Source: Leisingera daeponensis (GTDB taxonomy: Bacteria > Pseudomonadota > Alphaproteobacteria > Rhodobacterales > Rhodobacteraceae). Taken from it: DNA of 64,000 nt. The DNA is taken from the NCBI RefSeq assembly GCF_019801465.1, contig NZ_JAHVJA010000003.1, positions 310,001 to 374,000 of the forward strand, written 5' to 3'. Position 1 is the stretch's first letter; the number at the start of each line of letters is the position of its first letter. Both the position numbers and the translations under genes were made by a program. Below, piece by piece: positions 17,433 through 26,148 of the stretch. The notes beneath the pieces are model-generated. The model was given only the letters and a program-made list of their open reading frames with translations. It was not told where the DNA came from and made no database searches.

Positions 17433-18629
17433 TCAGCCGCGCAGTTCCATATGGGCCATTATCTGCCCGTGATCCGAGGCCAGTTTGTTGTATGGCGCTT
17501 CCGGATGACTGCCATCAGTCAGGTGGTCGTTGAAGACGCTGTAATAGTGCATCCCGCCCACAGCGCCGGGCCAGGCAGGATCAAAGTGGCGGGACATGTA
17601 AATCTGGTCGATACTTTCGTGCACACCGCCAAAGGCGGTGGTGTAAACCACATCGCGCAGGGATTTCCGCAGGAACATATTCTCAGCAGAGCGCAGTCGC
17701 ACCCGGTCGATAGCTTCGCGGATCTTTGCGTCCTCTTCTTTGCTGTAACGGTCGGCCGGGTGCTGGGCATCATGGCGCAGCATCCATGTATAGTTTTTGA
17801 ATGGCACCTCGCCGGAGATGATTTCGCTGCTGACCGCGTGTTCGCCATCGTTGAAATCCCCCAGAACCATCACCGGGCGGCCTTGCTCCAGCTCCTCCAG
17901 CACGGCGCGGCGCAGCACCCAAGCTTCGCCCATCCGCCTGAGCGCCGCGCGCAGCGCTCCCATCGCCCGGCCCGCTGCATCATAGGCCGTCAGCACGGTT
18001 TCAGGCGGGTACGGGGCACCTTGCGGATTGATGTATTCGCCAAGCTTCGACTTCAGGTGGCAATTGAAGACGCTGATCACCTGTTTTCCGACCGGCACCT
18101 GCACCTTGAGTATCGGGCGCGACAGGCGGCGCAGGGTATAAAACCCCGCATCGTCTTCTTCTCCAAGACATGCCATAGGTATATCCAGCGGCTGCTCGAG
18201 ATCCTGGATAACCTCGGGTTCATCGGCAAAACCGAAGCGGGACAGTACCGCGAGTCCAGGCCGCCGCTTGCCCGACTCGTCCGTGTCATTGAGGTTCGCT
18301 GCAAAAGCGAGCTCCGCTTCGGCATAGGAGCCATAGGCCAGCTTCTGGAATATTGCCTTGCGGTGATAGCGCTTGGACGGGTCCGGGATGCTGGCTGCAT
18401 TGGCTTGAGCCCCGCGCCGGTCGGTTTCGACAATCACCTGGCGCAGCGGAGCTTCTTCGAAAACTTCCTGAAAACCGACAATATCCGCGTTAAGCGTCAG
18501 CAGCTGGTCGGCCATCCAATCGGCTTTCCATGCGTACTCTTCAGGCGTGTAACTTTGAAAGCGGTAGTACTCCCGCTCGGGGCCGATCAGGTTTTTGACA
18601 TTGAACGAGGCGATTGTAAAACGGGTCAT
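17433..18629 (-). CDS. Endonuclease/exonuclease/phosphatase family protein
   Basis: 398-residue member of the DNase I-like metal-dependent phosphoesterase fold. It begins TIASFNVKNLIGPE (catalytic Asn region), has Glu in DIVGFQEVFEE, the conserved VMVLGDFNDGE core, and Asp-His near the C-terminus (SDHGQIMAHMEL). No signal peptide, so probably cytosolic. Start ATG 18629 is preceded by GGGGGACACGTT; the upstream in-frame start at 18662 lacks a site. Substrate could be a nucleic acid, phospholipid or phosphorylated metabolite. It lies within the leftward catabolic run, 70 bases before the pcaD-like gene. Confidence 0.9.
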   Translation of the reverse strand: MTRFTIASFNVKNLIGPEREYYRFQSYTPEEYAWKADWMADQLLTLNADIVGFQEVFEEAPLRQVIVETDRRGAQANAASIPDPSKRYHRKAIFQKLAYGSYAEAELAFAANLNDTDESGKRRPGLAVLSRFGFADEPEVIQDLEQPLDIPMACLGEEDDAGFYTLRRLSRPILKVQVPVGKQVISVFNCHLKSKLGEYINPQGAPYPPETVLTAYDAAGRAMGALRAALRRMGEAWVLRRAVLEELEQGRPVMVLGDFNDGEHAVSSEIISGEVPFKNYTWMLRHDAQHPADRYSKEEDAKIREAIDRVRLRSAENMFLRKSLRDVVYTTAFGGVHESIDQIYMSRHFDPAWPGAVGGMHYYSVFNDHLTDGSHPEAPYNKLASDHGQIMAHMELRG

Positions 18630-18673
18630 AACGTGTCCCCCTGGCTGCCGCGCAGCAATCACACGGCCCGGTC

Positions 18674-19651
18674 TTAAGCATAACGCGTGAGCGCCTCCCG
18701 GAATAGGTCTGCGTCCACATTGCCGCCAGTTGCGACTGCGACCACTGCATCGCCCTCGATCTGGTCCCCGTGGAACAAAGCCGCCGCCAGAGAAGCTGCA
18801 CCGCCGGGTTCCAGCACAATTTTCAGCCGTAAGAAAGCCAGCGCCATGGCCCGCATCGCCTCATCTTCTGTGATTACAACCCCGGGACCGCACAGACGGC
18901 TGACAATGGGAAAGGTGATCTCTCCCGGTTGCGGTGTCAGGATGGCGTCGCAGATAGAGCCGGACTGGCTTGAGTTACGCTGTACCTGGCCTGAGGCCAG
19001 GGACCGGGTGACATCGTCAAAACCCTCCGGCTCCACAGGGCGCACTCGCAGACCCGGCGCACGGGCCTCCAGCGCCAGCGCAATGCCAGAGGACAGCCCG
19101 CCGCCGCCGCAGTTCACCAGCACATCTGCCCGGGTGACGCCCTCGAAGGCGGCTTGCTCTGCGATTTCCAGCCCGCAGGTGCCCTGGCCGGCAATCACCA
19201 GCGGCTCGTCATAGGGCTTGATAAGCGTCAGGCCGCGCTCTTCCGCGTGTCGAGCGCCGACGGCTTCCCGGCTCTCGCCGCCGGAACGGTCATACAGGAC
19301 CACCTCCGCGCCCAGATCACGGGTGTTACGGATTTTCAGCTGTGGTGCATCTGCAGGCATCACGATCACCGCAGGTGCGCCATGCGCTTTGGCAGCTGCG
19401 GCCACGCCCTGAGCATGGTTGCCGCTGGAATAGGCAATCACTCCGCGTTTCCGGTCCTCTTCTGTCAGAGCCGAGACCGCTGACCAGCCGCCGCGGAACT
19501 TGAAGGACCCTGTATGCTGCAGGCATTCAGCCTTCACCAGCAGGCGTCGCCCGGCGATCCCGTCCAGAAACGGCGAGGACAGGAGCGGGGTCCTGCGGAC
19601 ATGGCTCTTGAGCCGTGCCGCAGCGGCTTCGATCATTGCAATAGAAGTCAT
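18674..19651 (-). CDS. Threonine/serine dehydratase (PLP fold type II)
   Basis: 325-residue pyridoxal-phosphate enzyme that eliminates water (and ammonia) from threonine, serine or a related beta-hydroxy amino acid. The Schiff-base lysine is Lys51 in HTGSFKFRG; the phosphate-binding glycine loop is CGGGGLSSG near 190; SSGNHAQGVA near 75-84 is the substrate loop. There is no ACT regulatory domain, so it is the short catabolic or hydroxyaspartate-dehydratase-like form. Its ATG overlaps the stop of the upstream hydrolase (ATGA), so the two are coupled. Confidence 0.94.
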   Translation of the reverse strand: MTSIAMIEAAAARLKSHVRRTPLLSSPFLDGIAGRRLLVKAECLQHTGSFKFRGGWSAVSALTEEDRKRGVIAYSSGNHAQGVAAAAKAHGAPAVIVMPADAPQLKIRNTRDLGAEVVLYDRSGGESREAVGARHAEERGLTLIKPYDEPLVIAGQGTCGLEIAEQAAFEGVTRADVLVNCGGGGLSSGIALALEARAPGLRVRPVEPEGFDDVTRSLASGQVQRNSSQSGSICDAILTPQPGEITFPIVSRLCGPGVVITEDEAMRAMALAFLRLKIVLEPGGAASLAAALFHGDQIEGDAVVAVATGGNVDADLFREALTRYA

Positions 19652-20478
19652 TTGATTTGGTCCAGGACTGAATGGATGAGGGCGAGGGCTTCCGGCTCGT
19701 CCAGAAAGGGCACATGGCCGCGGTTTGGAATTTCTGCGGCTTGCAAGGCGGACAGGCGGCGCTGCATCTCCGCGAAGGTTCCGGCGCTCAGAATATCGGA
19801 GTTCGCCCCGCGGATCACACCGCAGGGCACGCCGTCCAGTGCCAGGAACAAGGGCCAGAGATCCGGGGCTGGCCCTGTCTCTGCTTGTTCCAGCAACGCG
19901 TCGCGCAGGCGCGGGTCATAGCGTAAGGAAAGCCCCTGCGGGGTTTGAACATAAAAGGCTTCAACCTCCTCGCGCCAGCGGGAGGTAGGGACATCCGGAA
20001 ATGCATGCTCCATTAGGGAGCCAAGGGTCTCTGCGGCTCTTTCCCAGGTCTTCGCAGCGGGGCGGCGGCCCACATATTCCATAATCCGGGCAATTCCGCC
20101 GGGCGGAATCTCGGGGCCGACATCATTTAGGATCACAGCCGAAAGCCTCGCCCGCGCGATCGCTGCCAGCGTCATTGCCACCAGCCCGCCGCGCGAGGTG
20201 CCAAGGATGGCGGCTTGCGCAAGCCCAAGGTGGTCGAGCAGCTCCAGAGCATCCTGTGCTTCGCGCAGAACGTTGTAGTTCATGAACTCTGGATCATAAT
20301 CCGACTGTCCGCGGCCGCGGGAGTCCAATGTGATCATCCGGTAACACGCTGCATGCGGCGCAAAATACCGGAAGTCCCGGCTGTCGCGAGTGAGGCCGGC
20401 CAGGCACAGAAGCGGAACCCCGTTCCCCTTGTCGGAATAGTGCAGGCTCAGCCCGTCCGAAGTGTTGAAAAATGGCAT
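19648..20478 (-). CDS. Alpha/beta hydrolase
   Basis: 276-residue hydrolase. Nucleophile Ser95 in LGTSRGG, catalytic His in IPNRGHVPFLDEPEA near the C-terminus, and LDSRGRGQSD near 51-60. The pattern resembles C-C bond hydrolases and enol-lactonase-like enzymes of catabolic operons. The dehydratase gene follows by a 4-base ATGA overlap; the haloacid dehalogenase gene precedes it by 8 bases, so all three are probably one transcript. The ribosome site is weak (CGCAGC), consistent with translational coupling. Substrate unknown. Confidence 0.9.
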   Translation of the reverse strand: MPFFNTSDGLSLHYSDKGNGVPLLCLAGLTRDSRDFRYFAPHAACYRMITLDSRGRGQSDYDPEFMNYNVLREAQDALELLDHLGLAQAAILGTSRGGLVAMTLAAIARARLSAVILNDVGPEIPPGGIARIMEYVGRRPAAKTWERAAETLGSLMEHAFPDVPTSRWREEVEAFYVQTPQGLSLRYDPRLRDALLEQAETGPAPDLWPLFLALDGVPCGVIRGANSDILSAGTFAEMQRRLSALQAAEIPNRGHVPFLDEPEALALIHSVLDQIK

Positions 20479-20486
20479 AGCTGCGT

Positions 20487-21173
20487 TCAGCTTTCCACCA
20501 GGTGGGGGATGGCTGTCAGATCCGGCAGGATGTGCGATGGCTTCCAGGGCATGCGATCCACCGGCTCATCAGCGCGGTTGACCCACGCGGTGACAAACCC
20601 ATACCCCGATGCGCCGGCAGCATCCCAGCCGTTGGAGGAGACGAACAGCACCTCTTTACTTTCGCAGCCGAACCTTTTCCCGACCAGATCATAGACCCGG
20701 GCATCAGGTTTGAAGATGCCAACGCTTTCCACTGACAGCACATCATCCAGCACATCGCCCAACCCCGCAGACTGCACTGCGCCGTCGAGCATCGCAGGCG
20801 AACCGTTCGACAGGATTGCAATGTTCATCCCCGCATGCTTCAGCGTCTCCAGCATTGCAGGGACTTCCGGGTAAGGCTGCAGTTCCCAGTACAGATCAAG
20901 AAGCCGCTGGCGCAACGCCCGGTCGCCTGCCAGTCCTGCCGACTCCATTGCCCAGTCGAGCCCGTCCTGCGTCACCTCCCAGAAATCGGTGTGGGCATTG
21001 GTTATCGCGCGCAGCCAAGTGTATTGCAGCTGCTTCAGCCGCCAGTGATTGGCCAGCTCAGCCCAGTTGTCCTGCAAATGCGGAAATTCGGGCTCGCCGG
21101 CCGCTTGTCTGGCAGCAGCTGCGACATCGAACAGCGTTCCATAGGCATCGAAAATACAGGTGGTAATCGGCAT
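20487..21173 (-). CDS. (S)-2-haloacid dehalogenase-type HAD hydrolase (type II)
   Basis: 228-residue HAD-superfamily enzyme. Asp9 in CIFDAYGTLFD is the nucleophile; the later motifs LSNGSP, FKPDARVYD and VSSNGWDAAGA match type II haloacid dehalogenases, which hydrolyse L-2-haloacids. Marine Roseobacters often carry these. I chose ATG 21173, preceded by the strong site GGGAGGAACCG, over the upstream in-frame start at 21221. It is the first gene of the leftward run that continues through the alpha/beta hydrolase and the dehydratase. Phosphoglycolate-like activity cannot be excluded, but SSNGWDAAGA argues for dehalogenase. Confidence 0.92.
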   Translation of the reverse strand: MPITTCIFDAYGTLFDVAAAARQAAGEPEFPHLQDNWAELANHWRLKQLQYTWLRAITNAHTDFWEVTQDGLDWAMESAGLAGDRALRQRLLDLYWELQPYPEVPAMLETLKHAGMNIAILSNGSPAMLDGAVQSAGLGDVLDDVLSVESVGIFKPDARVYDLVGKRFGCESKEVLFVSSNGWDAAGASGYGFVTAWVNRADEPVDRMPWKPSHILPDLTAIPHLVES

Positions 21174-21310
21174 CGGTTCCTCCCTTGCGGTGAAAGTTGC
21201 ACGAAGGCGGCGAGACGGCAAAGCAGGAAATTGTACCCATACGGGTTTACATCACGTCCCCGAACGCTAGGCTGCGCCCCTTTATCAACCCGTAACCGAT
21301 TGGAGGTCTC

Positions 21311-21739
21311 ATGACCGGGGTAAAGAACGGCGACACCGTGCGCATCCATTACACAGGCAAGCTGACGGACGGCACCGTTTTCGACAGTTCCGAAGGGCGC
21401 GACCCTCTGGAATTCACAGTAGGCACCGGTCAGGTGATCGCGGGGATGGACGCAGGCCTGGAAGGCATGGGCGTGGGAGAAAAGAAAACCCTCGAAATCC
21501 CCTCGGCCGAAGCCTATGGCCCGATAAATCCTGCCGCGCGCCAGGAAATCCCGCGCGAAGGTATCCCGGCGGATATTCCTCTGGACCTCGGCACCCAGCT
21601 GCAGATGCAAAGCCCCGATGGCCAGGTATTGCCGGTGACTGTGGTGGAAGTCAGCGAAGAGACCGTGACGCTGGATGCCAATCACTTTTTGGCGGGCAAG
21701 GATCTGGTGTTCGACATCGAACTGGTTTCAGTCAACTGA
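21311..21739 (+). CDS. FKBP-type peptidyl-prolyl cis-trans isomerase (SlyD-like)
   Basis: 142-residue prolyl isomerase and probable chaperone. The FKBP core is split as in Sly[30 protein letters not shown] at the start, then an insert-in-flap domain from about 65 ([19 protein letters not shown]) and the closing strand [11 protein letters not shown]. Unlike E. coli SlyD there is no His-rich metal tail. ATTGGAGG precedes ATG 21311. It is a single-gene unit with a bidirectional terminator between it and fabI. Confidence 0.95.
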   Translation: MTGVKNGDTVRIHYTGKLTDGTVFDSSEGRDPLEFTVGTGQVIAGMDAGLEGMGVGEKKTLEIPSAEAYGPINPAARQEIPREGIPADIPLDLGTQLQMQSPDGQVLPVTVVEVSEETVTLDANHFLAGKDLVFDIELVSVN

Positions 21740-21885
21740 GCTGATGTAAGCAGGCTCCCCCGCCGGCCAACCCTTAAGCCTTGAGGTGTCTAAGGAAAAA
21801 GCCTGTGCCGGGAAGCTGGATTCGAAAGTGTTAACTGCCGGGTAATCTTGCTGGAACCAGCAATGAGAGGGGCACTTGCAACAAG

Positions 21886-21917
21886 AAAAAAAGGCGCCCG
21901 GAAGGGCGCCTTTTTTT
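21886..21917. terminator. Bidirectional intrinsic terminator
   Basis: A 7-bp perfect stem GGCGCCC / GGGCGCC (21893-21899 and 21904-21910) with a GGAA loop, preceded by seven A and followed by seven T. It can end both the FKBP transcript and the convergent fabA-fabB-fabI transcript. Confidence 0.9.
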
Positions 21918-21940
21918 CATACAGAATCCGTTTCTGGCCC

Positions 21941-22732
21941 CTACAGGTGATCCGGTTGCGGCATTCCCAGAACATGGAAGCCACCGTCCACGCGAATGAT
22001 CTCACCGGTGGTGCAGGCGCCTGCATCGGATGCCAGATAGACCGCTGTGCCGCCCACTGCCTCCAGTGTTGCGTTGTCGCGCAGCGGTGCGTTCTGGGCA
22101 GTGTGTTTGAATGTCTTGCGCGCACCGCCGATGGCGGCACCGGCAAGGGTTTTCATCGGGCCAGGCGAGATTGCGTTCACCCGGATGCCCTCGGGGCCCA
22201 GATCATTGGCCAGATAGCGGGTCGCTGATTCAAGCGCAGCCTTGGCAACACCCATCACGTTGTAGTTCGGGACCACCCGGTTCGACCCCTGATAGGTCAG
22301 AGTCAGCAGAGTGCCGCCGTTATCCTTCATCATCGGATAGGCGCGGCGCGCGACCTCGATGAAGGAGTAGGCGGAAATATCCATCGAGTTCTTGAAGTTG
22401 GAGCGGGTGGTGTTCAGGAACCGCCCGGTCAGCTCAGACTTGTCCGAATACGCGATGGCATGAACCACGAAGTCGATCGAAGGCCAGCGCGCAGCCAGTT
22501 CCTCGAACGCCGTGTCCAGCGAGGCATCATCGGTCACATCCACATCAACCATGAAGTCAGAGCCGACGCTCTGCGCCAGCGGCTCAAGCCGTTTGCCAAA
22601 GGCCTCGCCCTGGTAGGTGAATGCCAGCTCAGCCCCGGCCTCCGCCATGGCCTTGGCAATACCCCAGGCGATGGAGCGGTCATTGGCAACGCCCATAATC
22701 AGGCCGCGTTTGCCTGTCAGCAATCCCGCCAT
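21941..22732 (-). CDS. fabI: Enoyl-[acyl-carrier-protein] reductase (NADH)
   Basis: Last reductive step of type II fatty acid elongation: reduces trans-2-enoyl-ACP with NADH. 263-residue SDR-type FabI with GLIMGVANDRSIAWGIA (nucleotide site, residues about 12-28), the active pair Tyr-x6-Lys in NYNVMGVAK and the C-terminal GEIIRVDGG. I chose ATG 22732; a TTG six bases upstream directly abuts the fabB stop but has poor spacing to AAGGAA. It is the third gene of fabA-fabB-fabI, so expression is tied to unsaturated fatty acid synthesis. Confidence 0.96.
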   Translation of the reverse strand: MAGLLTGKRGLIMGVANDRSIAWGIAKAMAEAGAELAFTYQGEAFGKRLEPLAQSVGSDFMVDVDVTDDASLDTAFEELAARWPSIDFVVHAIAYSDKSELTGRFLNTTRSNFKNSMDISAYSFIEVARRAYPMMKDNGGTLLTLTYQGSNRVVPNYNVMGVAKAALESATRYLANDLGPEGIRVNAISPGPMKTLAGAAIGGARKTFKHTAQNAPLRDNATLEAVGGTAVYLASDAGACTTGEIIRVDGGFHVLGMPQPDHL

Positions 22733-22738
22733 CGTCAA

Positions 22739-23968
22739 TTATTCCTTGTACTTGCTCAGAACCATCGAGCCGTTAGTGCCGCCAAAGCCGAAGCTGTTGG
22801 TCATCACCGAGTCGAGGCCGGCGTTTTCCACCAGGCTGGTGGCAATCTCGCCAGGCAGGATGCCTTCGGCGAGCGTGTCGACATTGATCGACGGGGTAAT
22901 GAAATCGTTGTCCAGCATCAGCAGGCAAAAGATTGCCTCCAGCGCGCCGGCGGCACCCTGAGCGTGACCGGTCATCGACTTGGTCGAAGAGATCGGGGGC
23001 ACATTGCCTTCGCCAAAGACGCGGCGGGCGGCTTCAACTTCGCCAACATCTCCGACCGGGGTCGAAGTGCCGTGCGCGTTGATGTAGTCCACCTTGCGCC
23101 CTTCGGGCAGGGTGGACAGCGCCAGCCGCATCGCCCGCTCGCCGCCTTCACCGGAGGGCGCCACCATGTCGTGGCCGTCGGAGGTTGCAGCAAATCCGGT
23201 TACTTCGGCATAGATCTTGGCGCCGCGGGCCAGCGCGTGCTCCAGATCCTCCAGCACCACGATGCCACCGCCGCCGGAGATCACGAAACCGTCGCGGTCC
23301 TGGTCAAAGGCACGGGAGGCTTTCTCCGGCTCGTCGTTCTTCTTGGAGGACATCGCGCCCATGGCGTCGAAAAGGCAGCTGAGGGTCCAGTCCAGCTCCT
23401 CGCCGCCGCCGGCGAACATCACGTCCTGCTTGCCCATCATGATCTGCTCTGCCGCGTTGCCGATGCAATGCAGCGAGGTCGAGCAGGCCGAGGTGATGGA
23501 GTAGTTGATGCCTTTGATCTTGAAGGCAGTCGCCAAGTTGGCCGAAATTGTGGAGGACATGCACTTCGGCACTGCAAAGGGGCCGATGCGCTTGGTCGCG
23601 CCGGATTTCAGGACAGTCTGATGCGCGGTCAGCATGGCAGAGGTCGACGGGCCGCCGGACCCAGCGACAAGGCCGGTGCGCTCGTTCACCACCTGATCTT
23701 CACTGAGGTCCGCGTCCGCAATCGCCTGGCTCATGGCAATATGCGCATAGGCCGCACCAGGGCCCATGAAACGCAGGGTGCGCTTGTCCACATGCTCGGC
23801 CACGTCGATCTTCAGCGTGCCTGCTACCTGGCTGCGGAAGCCGTGCTCGGCCATTTCCGGGCTGGCAACGATGCCGGACTTTCCGGCCTTCAAAGAGGAA
23901 AGAACCTCCTCGGCATTGTTCCCGATGGAGGAGACAATCCCCAAACCGGTGACGACGACGCGGCGCAT
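22739..23968 (-). CDS. fabB: 3-oxoacyl-[acyl-carrier-protein] synthase I
   Basis: Condensing enzyme, 409 residues, needed to elongate the cis-3-decenoyl-ACP made by FabA and so for unsaturated fatty acids. Catalytic Cys162 in TSACSTSLHCIG, His in NAHGTSTPVGD (near 299) and His in SMTGHAQGAAG (near 333) form the KAS I triad. Length and ends match FabB. It follows fabA by 45 bases and is followed closely by fabI. Confidence 0.97.
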   Translation of the reverse strand: MRRVVVTGLGIVSSIGNNAEEVLSSLKAGKSGIVASPEMAEHGFRSQVAGTLKIDVAEHVDKRTLRFMGPGAAYAHIAMSQAIADADLSEDQVVNERTGLVAGSGGPSTSAMLTAHQTVLKSGATKRIGPFAVPKCMSSTISANLATAFKIKGINYSITSACSTSLHCIGNAAEQIMMGKQDVMFAGGGEELDWTLSCLFDAMGAMSSKKNDEPEKASRAFDQDRDGFVISGGGGIVVLEDLEHALARGAKIYAEVTGFAATSDGHDMVAPSGEGGERAMRLALSTLPEGRKVDYINAHGTSTPVGDVGEVEAARRVFGEGNVPPISSTKSMTGHAQGAAGALEAIFCLLMLDNDFITPSINVDTLAEGILPGEIATSLVENAGLDSVMTNSFGFGGTNGSMVLSKYKE

Positions 23969-24013
23969 GTGCGTACTCCTGTTTCTGTGACTTTCGTCCT
24001 GCCGGAAAGCTTA

Positions 24014-24523
24014 TCAGCTTTCGGACAGGGCCACTTTCATGTCCTTGACCTGATAGATCACCTCACCGTCTGCCTCGACGATGCCATCCGCGACGCCCAT
24101 GGTCAGGCGGCGGGTTTGCACGGCCTTGGTGAAGTTAACGCTGTAGGTCAGCATCTTGCGGTCCGGGCGGACCATGCCGGTCAGCTTGACCTCGCCGACA
24201 CCCAGCGCGTAGCCGCGGCCCTGCCAGCCGCGCCAGCCGAGGTTGAAGCCGGTCAGCTGCCACAGGCCGTCGAGACCCAGGCAGCCCGGCATGATCGGGT
24301 TGCCGGGAAAATGGCAGTCGAAGAACCAAAGGCCCGGAGTGATGTCAAACTCGGCGATCACATGGCCCTTGCCATGCTCGCCGCCATCGCCGGAAATTTC
24401 GGTGATGCGATCCATCATCAGCATCGGCGGCGCCGGCAGCTGGGCGTTGCCTGGCCCGAACAGCTCGCCCCTCGCGCATTTCAGCAAATCTTCCTTGTCA
24501 AAACTGCTGGGGTAATCAGCCAT
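24014..24523 (-). CDS. fabA: 3-hydroxydecanoyl-[acyl-carrier-protein] dehydratase/isomerase
   Basis: Dehydrates 3-hydroxydecanoyl-ACP and isomerises trans-2 to cis-3-decenoyl-ACP, the branch point for anaerobic-type unsaturated fatty acid synthesis. 169 residues with the hot-dog fold; active His71 in [12 protein letters not shown] and Asp85 in LGLDGLWQL. Start ATG 24523 is preceded by AGGAG ten bases upstream; the in-frame start at 24598 is not supported. First gene of the fabA-fabB-fabI operon, divergent from irr across 215 bases that contain TATATATA-rich stretches. Confidence 0.96.
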   Translation of the reverse strand: MADYPSSFDKEDLLKCARGELFGPGNAQLPAPPMLMMDRITEISGDGGEHGKGHVIAEFDITPGLWFFDCHFPGNPIMPGCLGLDGLWQLTGFNLGWRGWQGRGYALGVGEVKLTGMVRPDRKMLTYSVNFTKAVQTRRLTMGVADGIVEADGEVIYQVKDMKVALSES

Positions 24524-24738
24524 TCGGGCGCATCTCCTGCCTGAGGTTCGTGTATATATATTTGGATCCCTGTAGCACCCGGCCAAAGGGTCCTGCAAGG
24601 GGACCCCGCGTCACTTCCTGCGCTGATTGTGCCACATGCGCACTGGAAGCGGCCTGTCAGCTGCGAATGAATTTCATTTGAAAACCCCGGGACGTTGCTC
24701 CTATATATACGGTCAGCAACGCGATGCAGGACCTGCTC

Positions 24739-25155
24739 ATGACGCCAAACAGCGAAGAAGTGGCCACACGCTGGCTGACAGATGCCGGGCTGAGGCCCAC
24801 CCGGCAGCGGGTTGCGCTTGCCGAATTGCTGGTGGGTGACGGCAAGCACCGCCATATCACTGCGGAAAGCCTGTTCGAGTCGGCCAAGAAAAACGGTGCC
24901 GCGGTGTCGCTGGCCACGGTCTACAATACGCTGCGCGCCTTTTGCGATGCTGGCGTGCTGCAGGAAATCCCGCTGGACGGCTCCAAGAGCTATTTCGACA
25001 CAAACACCCACGACCATCCCCATTTCTTCTGGGAGGACGAGGGCCGCGTCAGCGATGCGCCGGCGCAGGAACTGGTGATTCACAAACTGCCGGAAGCGCC
25101 TGAGGGGATGGAAATCGCATCAGTCGATGTTGTGATCCGTCTGCGCAAGGTCTGA
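24739..25155 (+). CDS. irr: Iron response regulator Irr (Fur family)
   Basis: Fur-superfamily regulator that in Rhizobiales and Rhodobacterales controls iron and haem genes according to haem status. 138 residues from ATG 24739 (an in-frame ATG at 24724 would add five). The winged helix includes GLRPTRQRVALAELL and SLATVYNTLRAF; the Irr-type triple-His motif HDHPHFFWEDE (His91, 93, 95) replaces the classic Fur metal signature, and the C-terminal CxxC pairs of Fur are absent. It is divergent from fabA. Its 3' end overlaps the convergent LysR gene by 36 bases. Confidence 0.93.
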   Translation: MTPNSEEVATRWLTDAGLRPTRQRVALAELLVGDGKHRHITAESLFESAKKNGAAVSLATVYNTLRAFCDAGVLQEIPLDGSKSYFDTNTHDHPHFFWEDEGRVSDAPAQELVIHKLPEAPEGMEIASVDVVIRLRKV

Positions 25156-26049
25156 CCGGCGGGCGCTTAGCACAGTGCGGAGGATTTCATGTGCTGTGGC
25201 TGCTGGGGAGACCTCCGGCATTTCTGCATGGGCCGCAAGAATCACCGGCTCATGTGCCGCCGCGTCCGTGACCGGCACCTCGCATAGGGGTTTGCCGTCA
25301 TAACTCCTCCCGCCAGGCGGCAAACTGTAGCTGATGCCCACCCCCTCGCCGTTGGCCGCGAAACTGCGCAGCAGCTCCAGCGAATCTGCCCGGTGCGCGA
25401 TCCGCGGCACCAGTCCGTGCGCCTTGAATAGCCCTAGCATGTGCTGAACTGACAGCCCCTCTTGGGACATCACCAGCGGGTGCTCAGACAGTTCAGCCAA
25501 AGAAACACCGCGCTGCCGGGCCAGTGCGTGGTCCGGAGGCACCAGAGCGTGCGGCGCAATTCTGTCCAATTCCGCCCGGCTGAACGCCGCATCCAGGCCC
25601 AGGTCATAGGTTATGGCAAGATCTGCCTCGCCTTGGCTCAGCGCGGAGATCAGCGGGGCAAAGCCGCAGGTGCGGTGGCTGACCTTCACTTCCGGCAGGG
25701 CCTGGCGCAAGGCCTTCAGTGCGGGCGCCAGCAGAAAGGGCGCGAGGTCGGAAAAACAGACCAGCACCAGTTCCTGCGCGGCAGCGCCACCCTTCGGGTT
25801 TTCCAGCTGTGTGGCCCGATCCAGCAACGTCTGTGCCTGTTCGGCAAACCGCCGCCCTTGCGGGGTAAGCGCCAGCGCCGTGCCGCGTCTGCGTAAAAAC
25901 AGCGCGTGGCCCAGATGCTCTTCGACCCGGCTCAACGCAGCGGAGAGGGCAGGCTGGCTGACATGCACCGCGTCCGCCGCAGCCGACAGGCTGCCGTGCC
26001 GGGCCACGGCGCAGACATACTCGTAATGGCGAAGGGTCAGATATAACAT
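25120..26049 (-). CDS. LysR family transcriptional regulator
   Basis: 309-residue LysR-type activator/repressor. Helix-turn-helix at about 18-45 (GSLSAAADAVHVSQPALSAALSRVE), then a periplasmic-binding-like effector domain. It is divergent from the phytanoyl-CoA-dioxygenase-like gene with a 99-base shared promoter region, the usual sign that it controls that neighbour. Its final codons overlap the end of irr on the opposite strand by 36 bases. Confidence 0.95.
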   Translation of the reverse strand: MLYLTLRHYEYVCAVARHGSLSAAADAVHVSQPALSAALSRVEEHLGHALFLRRRGTALALTPQGRRFAEQAQTLLDRATQLENPKGGAAAQELVLVCFSDLAPFLLAPALKALRQALPEVKVSHRTCGFAPLISALSQGEADLAITYDLGLDAAFSRAELDRIAPHALVPPDHALARQRGVSLAELSEHPLVMSQEGLSVQHMLGLFKAHGLVPRIAHRADSLELLRSFAANGEGVGISYSLPPGGRSYDGKPLCEVPVTDAAAHEPVILAAHAEMPEVSPAATAHEILRTVLSARRSDLAQTDHNID

Positions 26050-26148
26050 GAAGTGAGGGGTATATTAAAAAGATATGATTTGAAACTATACCTTTGCCGC
26101 GGCAGGAATGACGCATCGGATTAGCATCATTCAGCAGCGGAGGCAGCA

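Noticed and set aside
22460-24544. 694-residue open frame on the plus strand opposite fabI-fabB-fabA
   Set aside because: It is antisense to three clearly conserved genes and its product has shadow composition (Arg/His/Gly/Ala-rich, no domain).
24524-24723. Irr operator (ICE-type) between fabA and irr
   Set aside because: The AT-rich stretches there do not give a convincing match to the TTTAGAA-type palindrome I know.
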